This document shows positions 44,865 through 53,573 of a stretch of DNA of 64,000 bases, piece by piece. A program made the translations under genes and the position numbers. This DNA comes from Bacteroidales bacterium. GTDB taxonomy: Bacteria > Bacteroidota > Bacteroidia > Bacteroidales > Tenuifilaceae. Within the stretch, counting starts at the first letter, position 1. The number at the start of each line of letters is the position of its first letter. The notes beneath the pieces were generated by a model. That model was not told the origin of the DNA and made no database searches. It was given only the letters and a program-made list of their open reading frames with translations. The stretch covers positions 1 through 64,000 of the forward strand of contig JAFGDZ010000032.1 of the NCBI GenBank assembly GCA_016931855.1, given 5' to 3'.

Positions 44865-45044
44865 GGTTACAGTATTTTAAAGTGTGAAAGCCTATCAAAA
44901 ATCATTCCGCCTAGAGCAAAACAAGCACTATACTAATGGTTTGTCCTAACATGCAAAAGAACGCAATAAGGAGAAAAAATAGCTGCAATTGTGCTAAATT
45001 TGCTATTCGCTTCTAAAAAATACAACAAATATAACCATAACAGA

Positions 45045-45752
45045 ATGAACATAGTAATAACTGGAGCATCGAGAGGGATTGGATTTGAAACGGCAAAAAG
45101 GCTAGCTTCGCTGGGCGACAATAACATAGTTGCCATTTCCAGAGACGAAGCTAAGCTAAAAGAGCTAAAAAATGCCTGTATAAGAGAGAACGTTCAGGCA
45201 CACCTCTACCCTATCCCCTTTAACTTAGAAGATACAGCGCTGGTTGAAACGCAACTGCTTGCCAAGGTTAAACAGTATGTTACTAGTATCGACATAATCA
45301 TAAACAACGCTGGAGCTCTAGTAAATAGGCCCTTTGAGTTGTTAGCCGCAGCAGAAATGCTACGAATGATTAACGTAAACCTAATGGCTCCTGCACTTGT
45401 TGTAAAAACGCTCTTACCAATGCTATCAAGACCTGCACATGTTGTAAACATTAGCAGTATGGGAGGTTTTCAGGGTAGCGTAAAGTTCCCAGGGCTATCT
45501 ATGTACTCTGCAACCAAAGCGGGCTTAGCATCGCTAACGGAGTGCCTAGCCGAGGAGTTTAAGGATAAGCAGGTAAGCTTTAACTGCCTAGCTCTTGGCG
45601 CCGTGCAAACCGAAATGCTAGGCGAAGCGTTTCCTGGGCTAGTTGCGCCACTAAGGGCTCATGAGATGGCAGAGCTTGTTGCCGATTTTGCCATAAATGG
45701 GAATAGGTTCTTTAATGGAAAGGTTATTCCTGTATCAAAAGCTACGCCTTAG
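45045..45752 (+). CDS. Short-chain dehydrogenase/reductase
   Basis: 235 aa from the ATG at 45045. Rossmann cofactor motif TGASRGIG (residues 6-13), NNAG motif, and catalytic S..YSATK pattern (Ser in NISSMGG, YSATKAG). Length is short for the family, and the substrate is unknown. It is convergent with buk, with a shared terminator. Confidence 0.9.
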   Translation: MNIVITGASRGIGFETAKRLASLGDNNIVAISRDEAKLKELKNACIRENVQAHLYPIPFNLEDTALVETQLLAKVKQYVTSIDIIINNAGALVNRPFELLAAAEMLRMINVNLMAPALVVKTLLPMLSRPAHVVNISSMGGFQGSVKFPGLSMYSATKAGLASLTECLAEEFKDKQVSFNCLALGAVQTEMLGEAFPGLVAPLRAHEMAELVADFAINGNRFFNGKVIPVSKATP

Positions 45753-45804
45753 TGCTAACCAAATAAGGCGAGCCGCACAGCTAAGCCAATGAGCAGTAAA
45801 AGAA

Positions 45805-45838
45805 AAAGGGTTGCCTCCATTTATGAGGGCAACCCTTT
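45805..45838. terminator. Bidirectional terminator between SDR and buk
   Basis: AAAGGGTTGCC/GGCAACCCTTT, 11-bp stem (45805-45815, 45828-45838), flanked by A and T residues. Confidence 0.88.
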
Positions 45839-45860
45839 CTAGTCGTATTTAAAAAGACGT

Positions 45861-46937
45861 TTACTTGTACTCCTTTATCTCCACCTCATTACGAAGCGCC
45901 ATTAGGCCGTTCATAGCAAGAGCCATCATCTCATCCTCGCCAGGATAAACAACTACCGGAGCAATAAAGCCCACCATATCCTTAACATAATCTACAAGGA
46001 ATGGGTTGTGCGCAATACCACCAGTTAGAAGTATGCCATCAACATTGCCCTTAAGAACTGCTGCCATTGAGCCAATCCACTTAGCAACATCGTAAGCCAT
46101 AGCATCCTGTAGGAGCTTAGCCTGGGCATCGCCAGCCTTAGCGCGCTGCTCAAGTTCGTAAGCGTCGTTGGTACCTGCATGAGCAACAAGGCCGCCCTTG
46201 CCGGTAATCATCTTCCTAACCTCGTCGTAGGTATATTTACCGCTGAAGCAAAGCTTTGCTAGCTGGCCAGCAGGAAGCGTACCTGAGCGTTCAGGAGAGA
46301 ATGGGCCTTCCCCATCGAGTGCATTGTTTACATCAACAACGCGTCCCATTAGGTGAGCACCAACTGAGATGCCACCACCAAGGTGAGCCACAATGATATT
46401 TAGCTCTTCGTACTTCTTATCAAGACTTTTGGCGTAGGTACGCGCAATTGCCTTTTGGTTAAGAGCATGGAAAATTGAAACTCTTGAGAACTCAGGGTGC
46501 CCTGCAACTCTTGCAACCTCCTGAAGCTCATCAACCACAACAGGGTCGGCTATGTAAGCCTTTGCTGATGGTAGAGACTTAGCAATATCGTCGGCAATTA
46601 GGCCACCAAGGTTACTAGCATGCTCACCAAGAATACCAATGCGCAAATCTTCCTTTAAACGTTCGTTAACCTCGTAAACGCCAGATTCAATTGGCTTTAC
46701 AAGGCCACCGCGCCCCACTACAGCAGAAATATGCTCAACATTAATCTCGGCATCCTTTAGCTCCTTAAGGATAATATCCTTACGGAAATGGAATTGATCC
46801 GAAATTTTTGCGTAACGAGCAATTTCCTCTGCCTGATGGCGAATGGTTTTAAGAAAAATCGACTTGCTATTCTGGTAAACAGCAATCTTTGTTGATGTTG
46901 AACCAGGGTTAATAGCCAGAATTAGAAAATCTTCCAT
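45861..46937 (-). CDS. buk: Butyrate kinase
   Basis: 358 aa acetokinase-family enzyme: butyryl phosphate + ADP gives butyrate + ATP. Features: ILAINPGSTSTKIAVY opening, VAHLGGGISVGAH and the C-terminal ILLTGGIAHN. It is the last gene after ackA and ptb, 27 bases from ptb. Branched-chain acids (isobutyrate, isovalerate) are alternative substrates in this family. Confidence 0.95.
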   Translation of the reverse strand: MEDFLILAINPGSTSTKIAVYQNSKSIFLKTIRHQAEEIARYAKISDQFHFRKDIILKELKDAEINVEHISAVVGRGGLVKPIESGVYEVNERLKEDLRIGILGEHASNLGGLIADDIAKSLPSAKAYIADPVVVDELQEVARVAGHPEFSRVSIFHALNQKAIARTYAKSLDKKYEELNIIVAHLGGGISVGAHLMGRVVDVNNALDGEGPFSPERSGTLPAGQLAKLCFSGKYTYDEVRKMITGKGGLVAHAGTNDAYELEQRAKAGDAQAKLLQDAMAYDVAKWIGSMAAVLKGNVDGILLTGGIAHNPFLVDYVKDMVGFIAPVVVYPGEDEMMALAMNGLMALRNEVEIKEYK

Positions 46938-46964
46938 TGTGAAATATATTGTTTAAGCGGTTAA

Positions 46965-47870
46965 CTACTTTGCAGCGTTAGCAGCTAAAGCGATAGAGTA
47001 CATTTTTGACTTAACGCTATCGCCACGTGAGGTAAGTACACATGGAACCTTAGCGCCCATTACCATTGCGCCTAGTTCGCCTCCTGCCAGCTTGGTACAA
47101 GCTTTAAAGAATACGTTTCCAGACTCAATATTTGGGAACATGATACAGTCGGCATCGCCAGCAACCTCGCCAGTAAGCTTCTTAATTTGAGCGCTTTCCC
47201 TATCAATTGCCACATCAAGAGCCAATGGGCCATCAATAAAAGCACCCTTAATTTGGCCACGGTCGCCCATTTTTGATATAATAGTAGCATCAACACACGC
47301 TTGCATACCTGCAGAAACCTGCTCGGTAGCAGCAAGAAGCGCTACTTTTGGCTTATCGATACCAAGAGAATGAGCGGTTTTAATAAGGTAATTGGTAATA
47401 GCAATTTTCTGGTTCAAGTCTGGAGCAGGAATAATTGCCACATCACCTACAACAAGGAGCTTGTGGTAAGTTGGAACCTGAACAACAGTAACATGGCTAA
47501 GTACTGCCTTTGGAGGAAGTAAGCCCTTTTCCTTGTTAAGAATGGCGCGCATATACTTATCGGTGCTAACAAGCCCTTTCATAAGTACGTCGCCTTCGCC
47601 GTTATTAATAAGTTCCACGGCTTTTGTAGCAGCTTTCATCTCATCGGCTTCCTGAACAATACGGAATTTTGATGGGTTGATATTGTGAGCGGCACATACC
47701 TTTTTAATGGTTTCTTCGTCACCTACTAGGGTTGCGTCAATAATACCCATATCAATAGCCATGCTAACGGCTTCAATGGTATGCTCATCAATAGCATAAG
47801 CTGCAACTAAACGTTTTTTTGATTTGCTGCGCAAAACGTCGAAAAGCTGGTCTAATTTCTCGATTGCCAT
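46965..47870 (-). CDS. ptb: Phosphate butyryltransferase
   Basis: 301 aa of the phosphotransacetylase/phosphotransbutyrylase family: butyryl-CoA + phosphate to butyryl phosphate + CoA. Conserved C-terminal ends FPNIESGNVFFKACTKLAGGELGAMVMGAK, seen here in part. It sits between ackA and buk and supplies the substrate of the kinase. Acyl specificity could extend to acetyl- or isobutyryl-CoA. Confidence 0.93.
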   Translation of the reverse strand: MAIEKLDQLFDVLRSKSKKRLVAAYAIDEHTIEAVSMAIDMGIIDATLVGDEETIKKVCAAHNINPSKFRIVQEADEMKAATKAVELINNGEGDVLMKGLVSTDKYMRAILNKEKGLLPPKAVLSHVTVVQVPTYHKLLVVGDVAIIPAPDLNQKIAITNYLIKTAHSLGIDKPKVALLAATEQVSAGMQACVDATIISKMGDRGQIKGAFIDGPLALDVAIDRESAQIKKLTGEVAGDADCIMFPNIESGNVFFKACTKLAGGELGAMVMGAKVPCVLTSRGDSVKSKMYSIALAANAAK

Positions 47871-47905
47871 ATCAAGGTTAGTTATTATGTTATGAGTTAA
47901 AAAGC

Positions 47906-47935
47906 AAAGAGCCGGTAGTAAACTACCAGCTCTTT
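47906..47935 (-). terminator. Hairpin between ackA and ptb
   Basis: AAAGAGC...GCTCTTT with inner GGTAGT/ACTACC (47906-47935), 10 bases past the ackA stop. It is followed by TTTTTAAC on the minus strand. It probably lowers read-through from ackA into ptb-buk rather than blocking it fully. Confidence 0.8.
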
Positions 47936-47944
47936 ACACTTAAA

Positions 47945-49150
47945 TTATAGCTTAGATACAATGCTAGCTGTATCGGTGGCAATTACTAGTTCCTCGTTGG
48001 TAGTGATAACCATAACCTTAACCTTTGACTCTGGTTTGGTTAGCAGCTTATCCTTACCACGAACGCCCTTATTAGCGTCTGCATCAAAATCAACACCCAT
48101 GTATGCCATCGATTTTGAAACCTTTTCGCGTAAAATGCTATCGTTTTCACCAATACCTCCAGTGAAAACAATTAGGTCAACACCCTCCATAACGGCAGCG
48201 TAGCCACCAATAAATTTCTTAACGCGGAAGTTGTACATATCAAGGGCTAGCTGCGCACGCTCGTTTCCGTTGGCAGCAGCATTCTCTAGGTCGCGCATAT
48301 CTGACGATAAGCCAGATATACCCATTACGCCACTTTGCTTGTTGATAATATCGTTAATACCCTTTAGGTTCAGGTTCTCCTTGTCGGCTAGGTATAAAAG
48401 CACACCTGGGTCAACGCTACCGCAACGGGTACCCATAATTAGGCCGTCAACTGGGGTAAAGCCCATAGAGGTTTCAACAGATTTTCCGTTCTTAATTGCG
48501 GTAATTGAAGCTCCGTTACCAAGGTGGCAGGTAATAATTTTGCTGTTGTTGAAATCCATACCAAGAATGTCGCAAGCTTTTTGTGCAACAAACTTGTGGC
48601 TGGTGCCATGGAAACCATAGCGACGGATTTTGTACTTGTCGTAGAACTCATATGGCAATGCGTAAAGGTATGCTTCCTTTGGCATCGACTGGTGGAATGA
48701 GGTATCGAAAACTGCAACCTGAGGAATGCCTGGAAGCAGATTTTCCATGGAAAGAATCCCCTTAAGGTTAGCTGGGTTGTGAAGAGGTGCAAGCTCAATG
48801 CACTTCTCTATTTCGTGCTTAACCTTATCGTCAACAAGAACGCTCTCGGTAAAGAATTCCCCACCATGAGCAACCCTGTGACCTACTGCAGCAATATCCT
48901 TTAGGCTTGATATAACTCCATGGTTTTTATCAACCAATGCCTCAAGAATAAGGTTAATACCAACGGTATGATCGGGTATATCTTTAACCGTTTCATAACG
49001 CTCTTTACCTTCTGGTTTATGGGTTAAAACGCCATCGGTTAAACCAATGCGCTCTACAAGACCTTTAGCCAGCAAGGTATTCCCATTACCCATTTCGATT
49101 ACCTGATACTTAATCGACGAACTTCCGCAGTTGAGAACTAGAACAATCAT
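47945..49150 (-). CDS. ackA: Acetate kinase
   Basis: 401 aa: acetyl phosphate + ADP to acetate + ATP. Motifs: VLVLNCGSSSIKYQV, RYGFHGTSHKFVA, ITCHLGNGASITAI, MGFTPVDGLIMGTRCGSVDP and IVFTGGIGEND. Full length with no anomaly. No pta gene lies in the window; the downstream ptb could in principle serve acetyl-CoA. Confidence 0.98.
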   Translation of the reverse strand: MIVLVLNCGSSSIKYQVIEMGNGNTLLAKGLVERIGLTDGVLTHKPEGKERYETVKDIPDHTVGINLILEALVDKNHGVISSLKDIAAVGHRVAHGGEFFTESVLVDDKVKHEIEKCIELAPLHNPANLKGILSMENLLPGIPQVAVFDTSFHQSMPKEAYLYALPYEFYDKYKIRRYGFHGTSHKFVAQKACDILGMDFNNSKIITCHLGNGASITAIKNGKSVETSMGFTPVDGLIMGTRCGSVDPGVLLYLADKENLNLKGINDIINKQSGVMGISGLSSDMRDLENAAANGNERAQLALDMYNFRVKKFIGGYAAVMEGVDLIVFTGGIGENDSILREKVSKSMAYMGVDFDADANKGVRGKDKLLTKPESKVKVMVITTNEELVIATDTASIVSKL

Positions 49151-49455
49151 TTGTTGTTATATTAACTGATTATCAATGTGTTGTAAATGTTTATTCGGAC
49201 GTGTAAAAGTACATAAAATAGAGTAATATCAGAAGCAAAAAACAAAAATTAACAGATTTTTTGACTGTTTTGTATCAATCTAAAAGCAGTTGCCAAAAAA
49301 GTGCTTTACAATTGAAAGAAAAACGGGTCATAAAACATCAACCAGTAAGAAAAAATGCTAATAAATTGATTAACAAATATGTTCCATACAATACGATTTG
49401 TAACGGAGGAAATAGGATTGTGTTACAATGAACCTACTGCTTTTCAGCAATAATC
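49151..49455. other. Intergenic region upstream of ackA
   Basis: 305 bases, AT-rich, no gene. It must contain the ackA promoter; no clear TAnnTTTG/TTG pair was seen. A 7-bp inverted repeat TTGTAAC/GTTACAA (49398-49404, 49422-49428) lies near the glycosyltransferase end. Confidence 0.4.
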
Positions 49456-50523
49456 TTACGTTTTTTTACGAGTGCATTTGCTGTATGCCTGTAGCGTGAT
49501 ATCGGCAATAGAATCAAGGCTTAACTCCTTTGCAACTCTGGATTGAAGCAAGTTTGCATCTCTCTCGTAGAAATTGGAATTGCTTAAAAAATTGCTGATT
49601 TGGTTAAAAAGCGTTTGGTTTGAGGGCGGAAATCCCGATACATCAACAAAGTTATTGGCCTTAATGGACGGATAGTAGCTTTGCGTTACAATTTGTCCTA
49701 ACCGCTTGCTGTTTACCACAAGCAATGGCACTCCATCGCCCAAAGCCTCCAGCGCAACACGCCCCACTCCCAAAACTAACGCCGATTTGGAGAAGGCGCT
49801 CCCCAAGCACGGCTCATAGCCATTTACAAGGCAAACCTCGCGGCCTATCATCTCATTTATTGATGCGACCAACCGCTTAAGATTGGGTAAAAACTCCCCA
49901 TCGCCTACTACTTGAAGTGAAACGTGTGGGTGTTTTTCTACCAAATCGGGTAACACGTGCTGAATTAGCAAGAGCAAAAAGGAGTAATGGTTCTTATCAA
50001 TCCTGCTTACATGTAAAATTCGGCCGGGAATAGGATCCCTAAAAGATGGGTTAAACGCTTTTCCATTAGGGATTACTTCCGATTTATGCACAATTTGAGC
50101 ATAGCACTTGGAAACCCTTAGAACCTGTTCGCTCACAAATATTATGCGGTTGGGAATTCTACGGGAAACCCATGTTCGTAAATCTAAACGAGTTCGTCCA
50201 TGAACCGTAGCTACAACAGGTTTACCTGCGACTAAACCAGCTAAACAGGCCACAAAAACCCCATAGCGCTGATGCCCATGTACTACATCAACACGATGCT
50301 TTAAAGCAAGCAATGCTACTAGGATAACATTAAATGGGAAAATGGCAAGAAGAGGGTTTACAGCTATAAACTTAACCTTATTGCTAAGCTTAAAAACCTG
50401 CCTCCCCTTTTTAGCAACAAGCAATACGGTATGTCCCTTTTGAGTAAAAGTGTTTGCCAAATCGCAAACATGATTCTCGGACCCACCAAAGTCGAATCGC
50501 TTTATAGCTAACAGGATAACCAT
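49456..50523 (-). CDS. Glycosyltransferase family 4-like protein
   Basis: 355 aa GT-B glycosyltransferase. The N-terminal Rossmann half shows the RFDFGGSENHVCDLA pattern of nucleotide-sugar-dependent family 4 enzymes. The C-terminal half has VSRIDKNHYSFLLL and the acidic pocket ALEALGDGVPLLV. Cytosolic, with no membrane segment of note. Acceptor unknown; no other glycan genes are near, which is unusual for a gene of this class. Confidence 0.85.
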   Translation of the reverse strand: MVILLAIKRFDFGGSENHVCDLANTFTQKGHTVLLVAKKGRQVFKLSNKVKFIAVNPLLAIFPFNVILVALLALKHRVDVVHGHQRYGVFVACLAGLVAGKPVVATVHGRTRLDLRTWVSRRIPNRIIFVSEQVLRVSKCYAQIVHKSEVIPNGKAFNPSFRDPIPGRILHVSRIDKNHYSFLLLLIQHVLPDLVEKHPHVSLQVVGDGEFLPNLKRLVASINEMIGREVCLVNGYEPCLGSAFSKSALVLGVGRVALEALGDGVPLLVVNSKRLGQIVTQSYYPSIKANNFVDVSGFPPSNQTLFNQISNFLSNSNFYERDANLLQSRVAKELSLDSIADITLQAYSKCTRKKT

Positions 50524-50624
50524 GTAAGAGGATTAGTATGGTTTGGCAAGTTAATAACAATAAGCCAAACCCGCTGCACTAAAGTAGCAGAGCTTTTTAT
50601 ACTTTTACACCAAAATACCGTGAC

Positions 50625-53567
50625 ATGCAACAAAAGAGCTTCGACACCCAATTTGCACTGCTAAGCCAGCAGCTAGAAGGGGAGCTAAAATGGGATATAT
50701 CAACTAAGCTACAGTACGCAACCGATGCCTCGGCATACCGTGAGATACCTGATGCGGTGGCCTACCCCAAAAGTAAAGTGGATCTACAAGTTTTGGTTAA
50801 GTTTGCCAAGGAGCACGGCATGGCGCTAATACCCCGAACTGCGGGAACATCGCTGGCAGGACAAGTAGTGGGGAAAGGGATTATCGTTGACCTATCTAAG
50901 CATTGGAACAGGGTACTTGAGATTAATGCCACTGAGCACTGGGTAAGAGTTGAACCCGGTGTGATTCTGGATGAGCTTAACCTAATGGTAAAACCCTACG
51001 GGCTTTTCTTTGGCCCCGAAACATCAACAGCAAACCGATGCATGATTGCAGGAATGGTGGGAAACAACTCCTGTGGTTCGCACTCCATTATTTACGGTAG
51101 TACTAGAGATCATACCATATCTGTAAAAATGATTATGGACGATGGCAACGAGTATGAATTTGCTGCCATTGACAAGCACCAGTATCTAAATAAAGCCAAA
51201 CTCGATAGCAAGGAGGGGCATATATATAAAGGTTTACTAAGCATTCTGAACAACAGCCAAACGCTTCAGAAAATTGATGAGGAGTACCCAGAACCATCCA
51301 TAAATAGACGAAATACCGGTTACGCCCTAGATCTGCTTACAGATTGCGATGCTTTTGGTAAATCGGACAAACCATTTAACCTCTGCAACCTTATTGCAGG
51401 TAGCGAAGGAACTCTTGGCTTTATTACCGAAGTTAAGCTTAACCTGGTTCCACTCCCACCTAATGAGAAAGCAGTTGTATGCGTGCATCTAAAAGAGCGA
51501 GAGGAAGCATTTAAGGCCAATCTCATTGCCCTTAGATATAAACCCGGTGCAGTAGAGATGATGGACAGGTTAATACTTGACTGCACAAAGGGTAACATAG
51601 AGCAGAACAAAAACCGCTTTTTTATTGATGGAGCCCCTGGTGCAATTCTCATTGTTGAGTTTACCCGCGAAACCAAGGAGGAAATTGAGCAAATTGCCCA
51701 GCAAATGGAGCACGAGATGCGTAGCGCTGGTTACGGCTACCATTTTCCAGTTATTTGGGGCTCCGATATTAGCAAGGTATGGGCACTACGCAAAGCAGGA
51801 CTGGGCGTACTGTCCAACATTGAGGGCGACGCAAAACCTGTTTCGCTGGTAGAGGATACTGCTGTATCGGTAGAGAAGTTGCCAAGCTACATGGCCGACT
51901 TTGCCAAAATACTGGAAAAGTATAACCTAGATTGCGTTTACCACGCCCATATTGGTAGCGGCGAGCTACATCTGCGCCCAGTGCTAAACCTAAAGGACAC
52001 CAAAGATGTTGAGCTCTTTAGAACAATTGCCTACGAGGTTGCACACCTAGTTAAAGCCTATAGGGGATCGCTTAGCGGCGAGCATGGCGATGGACGCCTA
52101 CGCGGCGAGCTTATTCCCGTTATGGTTGGAGATGAGGTTTACCAGCTAATGCGCGATGTAAAAACACTTTTTGACCCAAAGGGAATTTTTAACCCAGGCA
52201 AAATTGTTGATACACCAGCAATGAACACCCACTTACGCTACCAACCTGGCCGCAAGGAGCGTAACATCGATACCATTTTTGATTTTTCGGCTGTAGGCGG
52301 AATCCTTAGGGCTACCGAAAAGTGCAATGGATCTGGCGATTGCCGCAAAACAGAGATTATTGGAGGCACCATGTGCCCAAGCTACATGGCTACACGCGAT
52401 GAGCAGAACACCACTCGTGCCAGAGCCAATATACTTAGGGAGTACCTAACCAACAGCCAAAAGGAGAATCCATTTGATAGCAAGGAGATATACCAAGTAC
52501 TCGATTTGTGCCTATCGTGCAAGGGGTGTAAAAGCGAATGCCCATCGAGCGTTGATATGGCCAAGCTTAAAGCCGAGTTTCTGCAGCATTGGTACGATAA
52601 GCACGGCATACCATTAAGAAGCCGCCTAATTGCCTATATCACCAAGATTAACGCTTTGGGTAGCCTATTCCCAAGCCTTACTAACTTTGTGCTATCAAAC
52701 AAAGCCACATCGTTTATACTAATGAAATCGCTTGGCTTTGAACCCAAAAGAACCATGCCCCTGTTGCAAAAAACCACCCTCACCCGTTGGTTTAAGCACC
52801 ACAAGAATAAGGCAATGGCCTATAAGGGACGGGTTTTTCTGCTACCCGATGAGTTCACAACCTACAACGACACACATATTGGAATAAAAGCCGTTGAGCT
52901 GCTTGAGCATTTGGGCTACGAGGTGCTAATACCCAAGATAAGTGAAAGCGGCAGAACCTACATATCCAAAGGGCTTATTCGCACGGCCAAACGGCTAGCC
53001 AACAAGAACATTGAATTGCTAAGCACACTGGTATCGGCAAACGAGCCCATTATTGGCATTGAACCATCGGCAATACTGAGTTTTAGGGACGAGTACCCCG
53101 AACTTGCCACAACCGAGAATAAGGAAAACGCCATTGCCCTAAGCAAAAACAGCCTCCTTTTTGAGGAGTTCTTTATGCAGGAAGTAACTAAGGGAAATAT
53201 TGATAAGAGCGATTTTAAGCACGGAAAACGACTAATAAAGCTACACGGGCATTGCCAGCAAAAGGCAGTGGCAAGCACAACCCCAACAAAGCAAATGCTA
53301 GCGTTTCCCGAAGGGAATAGCGTAACCGAAATACCTAGCGGATGCTGTGGCATGGCTGGCTCCTTTGGCTACGAAAAGGAGCATTATAAGCTATCGCTAA
53401 AGGTTGGTGAGCTGGTGCTATTCCCTGCGGTTAGAAGCGCATCGGCCGAAACCATTATTGTAGCACCAGGCACCAGCTGTAGGCATCAAATAAAAGATGG
53501 AACAGGCAAAACAGCACTTCACCCCATTGAGGTTATGTGGGATGCCCTTTTTGGCAATAAGAAGTAA
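50625..53567 (+). CDS. FAD-linked dehydrogenase with Fe-S and CCG domains (YdiJ-like)
   Basis: 980 aa. Residues about 20-270: FAD-binding PCMH domain (PRTAGTSLAGQVVGKGI). About 270-540: FAD-oxidase C-terminal domain with SGEHGDGR. About 560-670: two 4Fe-4S sites (CNGSGDC...CPSY and CLSCKGCKSECP). The C-terminal part is CCG-type (GHCQQKA and GCCGMAGSFGYE). This matches E. coli YdiJ, a D-2-hydroxyacid/D-2-hydroxyglutarate dehydrogenase, or a D-lactate dehydrogenase feeding the quinone pool. Full length. It ends six bases from the convergent kinase gene with no terminator between. Confidence 0.9.
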   Translation: MQQKSFDTQFALLSQQLEGELKWDISTKLQYATDASAYREIPDAVAYPKSKVDLQVLVKFAKEHGMALIPRTAGTSLAGQVVGKGIIVDLSKHWNRVLEINATEHWVRVEPGVILDELNLMVKPYGLFFGPETSTANRCMIAGMVGNNSCGSHSIIYGSTRDHTISVKMIMDDGNEYEFAAIDKHQYLNKAKLDSKEGHIYKGLLSILNNSQTLQKIDEEYPEPSINRRNTGYALDLLTDCDAFGKSDKPFNLCNLIAGSEGTLGFITEVKLNLVPLPPNEKAVVCVHLKEREEAFKANLIALRYKPGAVEMMDRLILDCTKGNIEQNKNRFFIDGAPGAILIVEFTRETKEEIEQIAQQMEHEMRSAGYGYHFPVIWGSDISKVWALRKAGLGVLSNIEGDAKPVSLVEDTAVSVEKLPSYMADFAKILEKYNLDCVYHAHIGSGELHLRPVLNLKDTKDVELFRTIAYEVAHLVKAYRGSLSGEHGDGRLRGELIPVMVGDEVYQLMRDVKTLFDPKGIFNPGKIVDTPAMNTHLRYQPGRKERNIDTIFDFSAVGGILRATEKCNGSGDCRKTEIIGGTMCPSYMATRDEQNTTRARANILREYLTNSQKENPFDSKEIYQVLDLCLSCKGCKSECPSSVDMAKLKAEFLQHWYDKHGIPLRSRLIAYITKINALGSLFPSLTNFVLSNKATSFILMKSLGFEPKRTMPLLQKTTLTRWFKHHKNKAMAYKGRVFLLPDEFTTYNDTHIGIKAVELLEHLGYEVLIPKISESGRTYISKGLIRTAKRLANKNIELLSTLVSANEPIIGIEPSAILSFRDEYPELATTENKENAIALSKNSLLFEEFFMQEVTKGNIDKSDFKHGKRLIKLHGHCQQKAVASTTPTKQMLAFPEGNSVTEIPSGCCGMAGSFGYEKEHYKLSLKVGELVLFPAVRSASAETIIVAPGTSCRHQIKDGTGKTALHPIEVMWDALFGNKK

Positions 53568-53573
53568 AGGTTA

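Noticed and set aside
49398-49428. TTGTAAC/GTTACAA inverted repeat upstream of ackA
   Set aside because: Seven-base arms 17 bases apart in AT-rich DNA are expected by chance; listed only in the intergenic entry.
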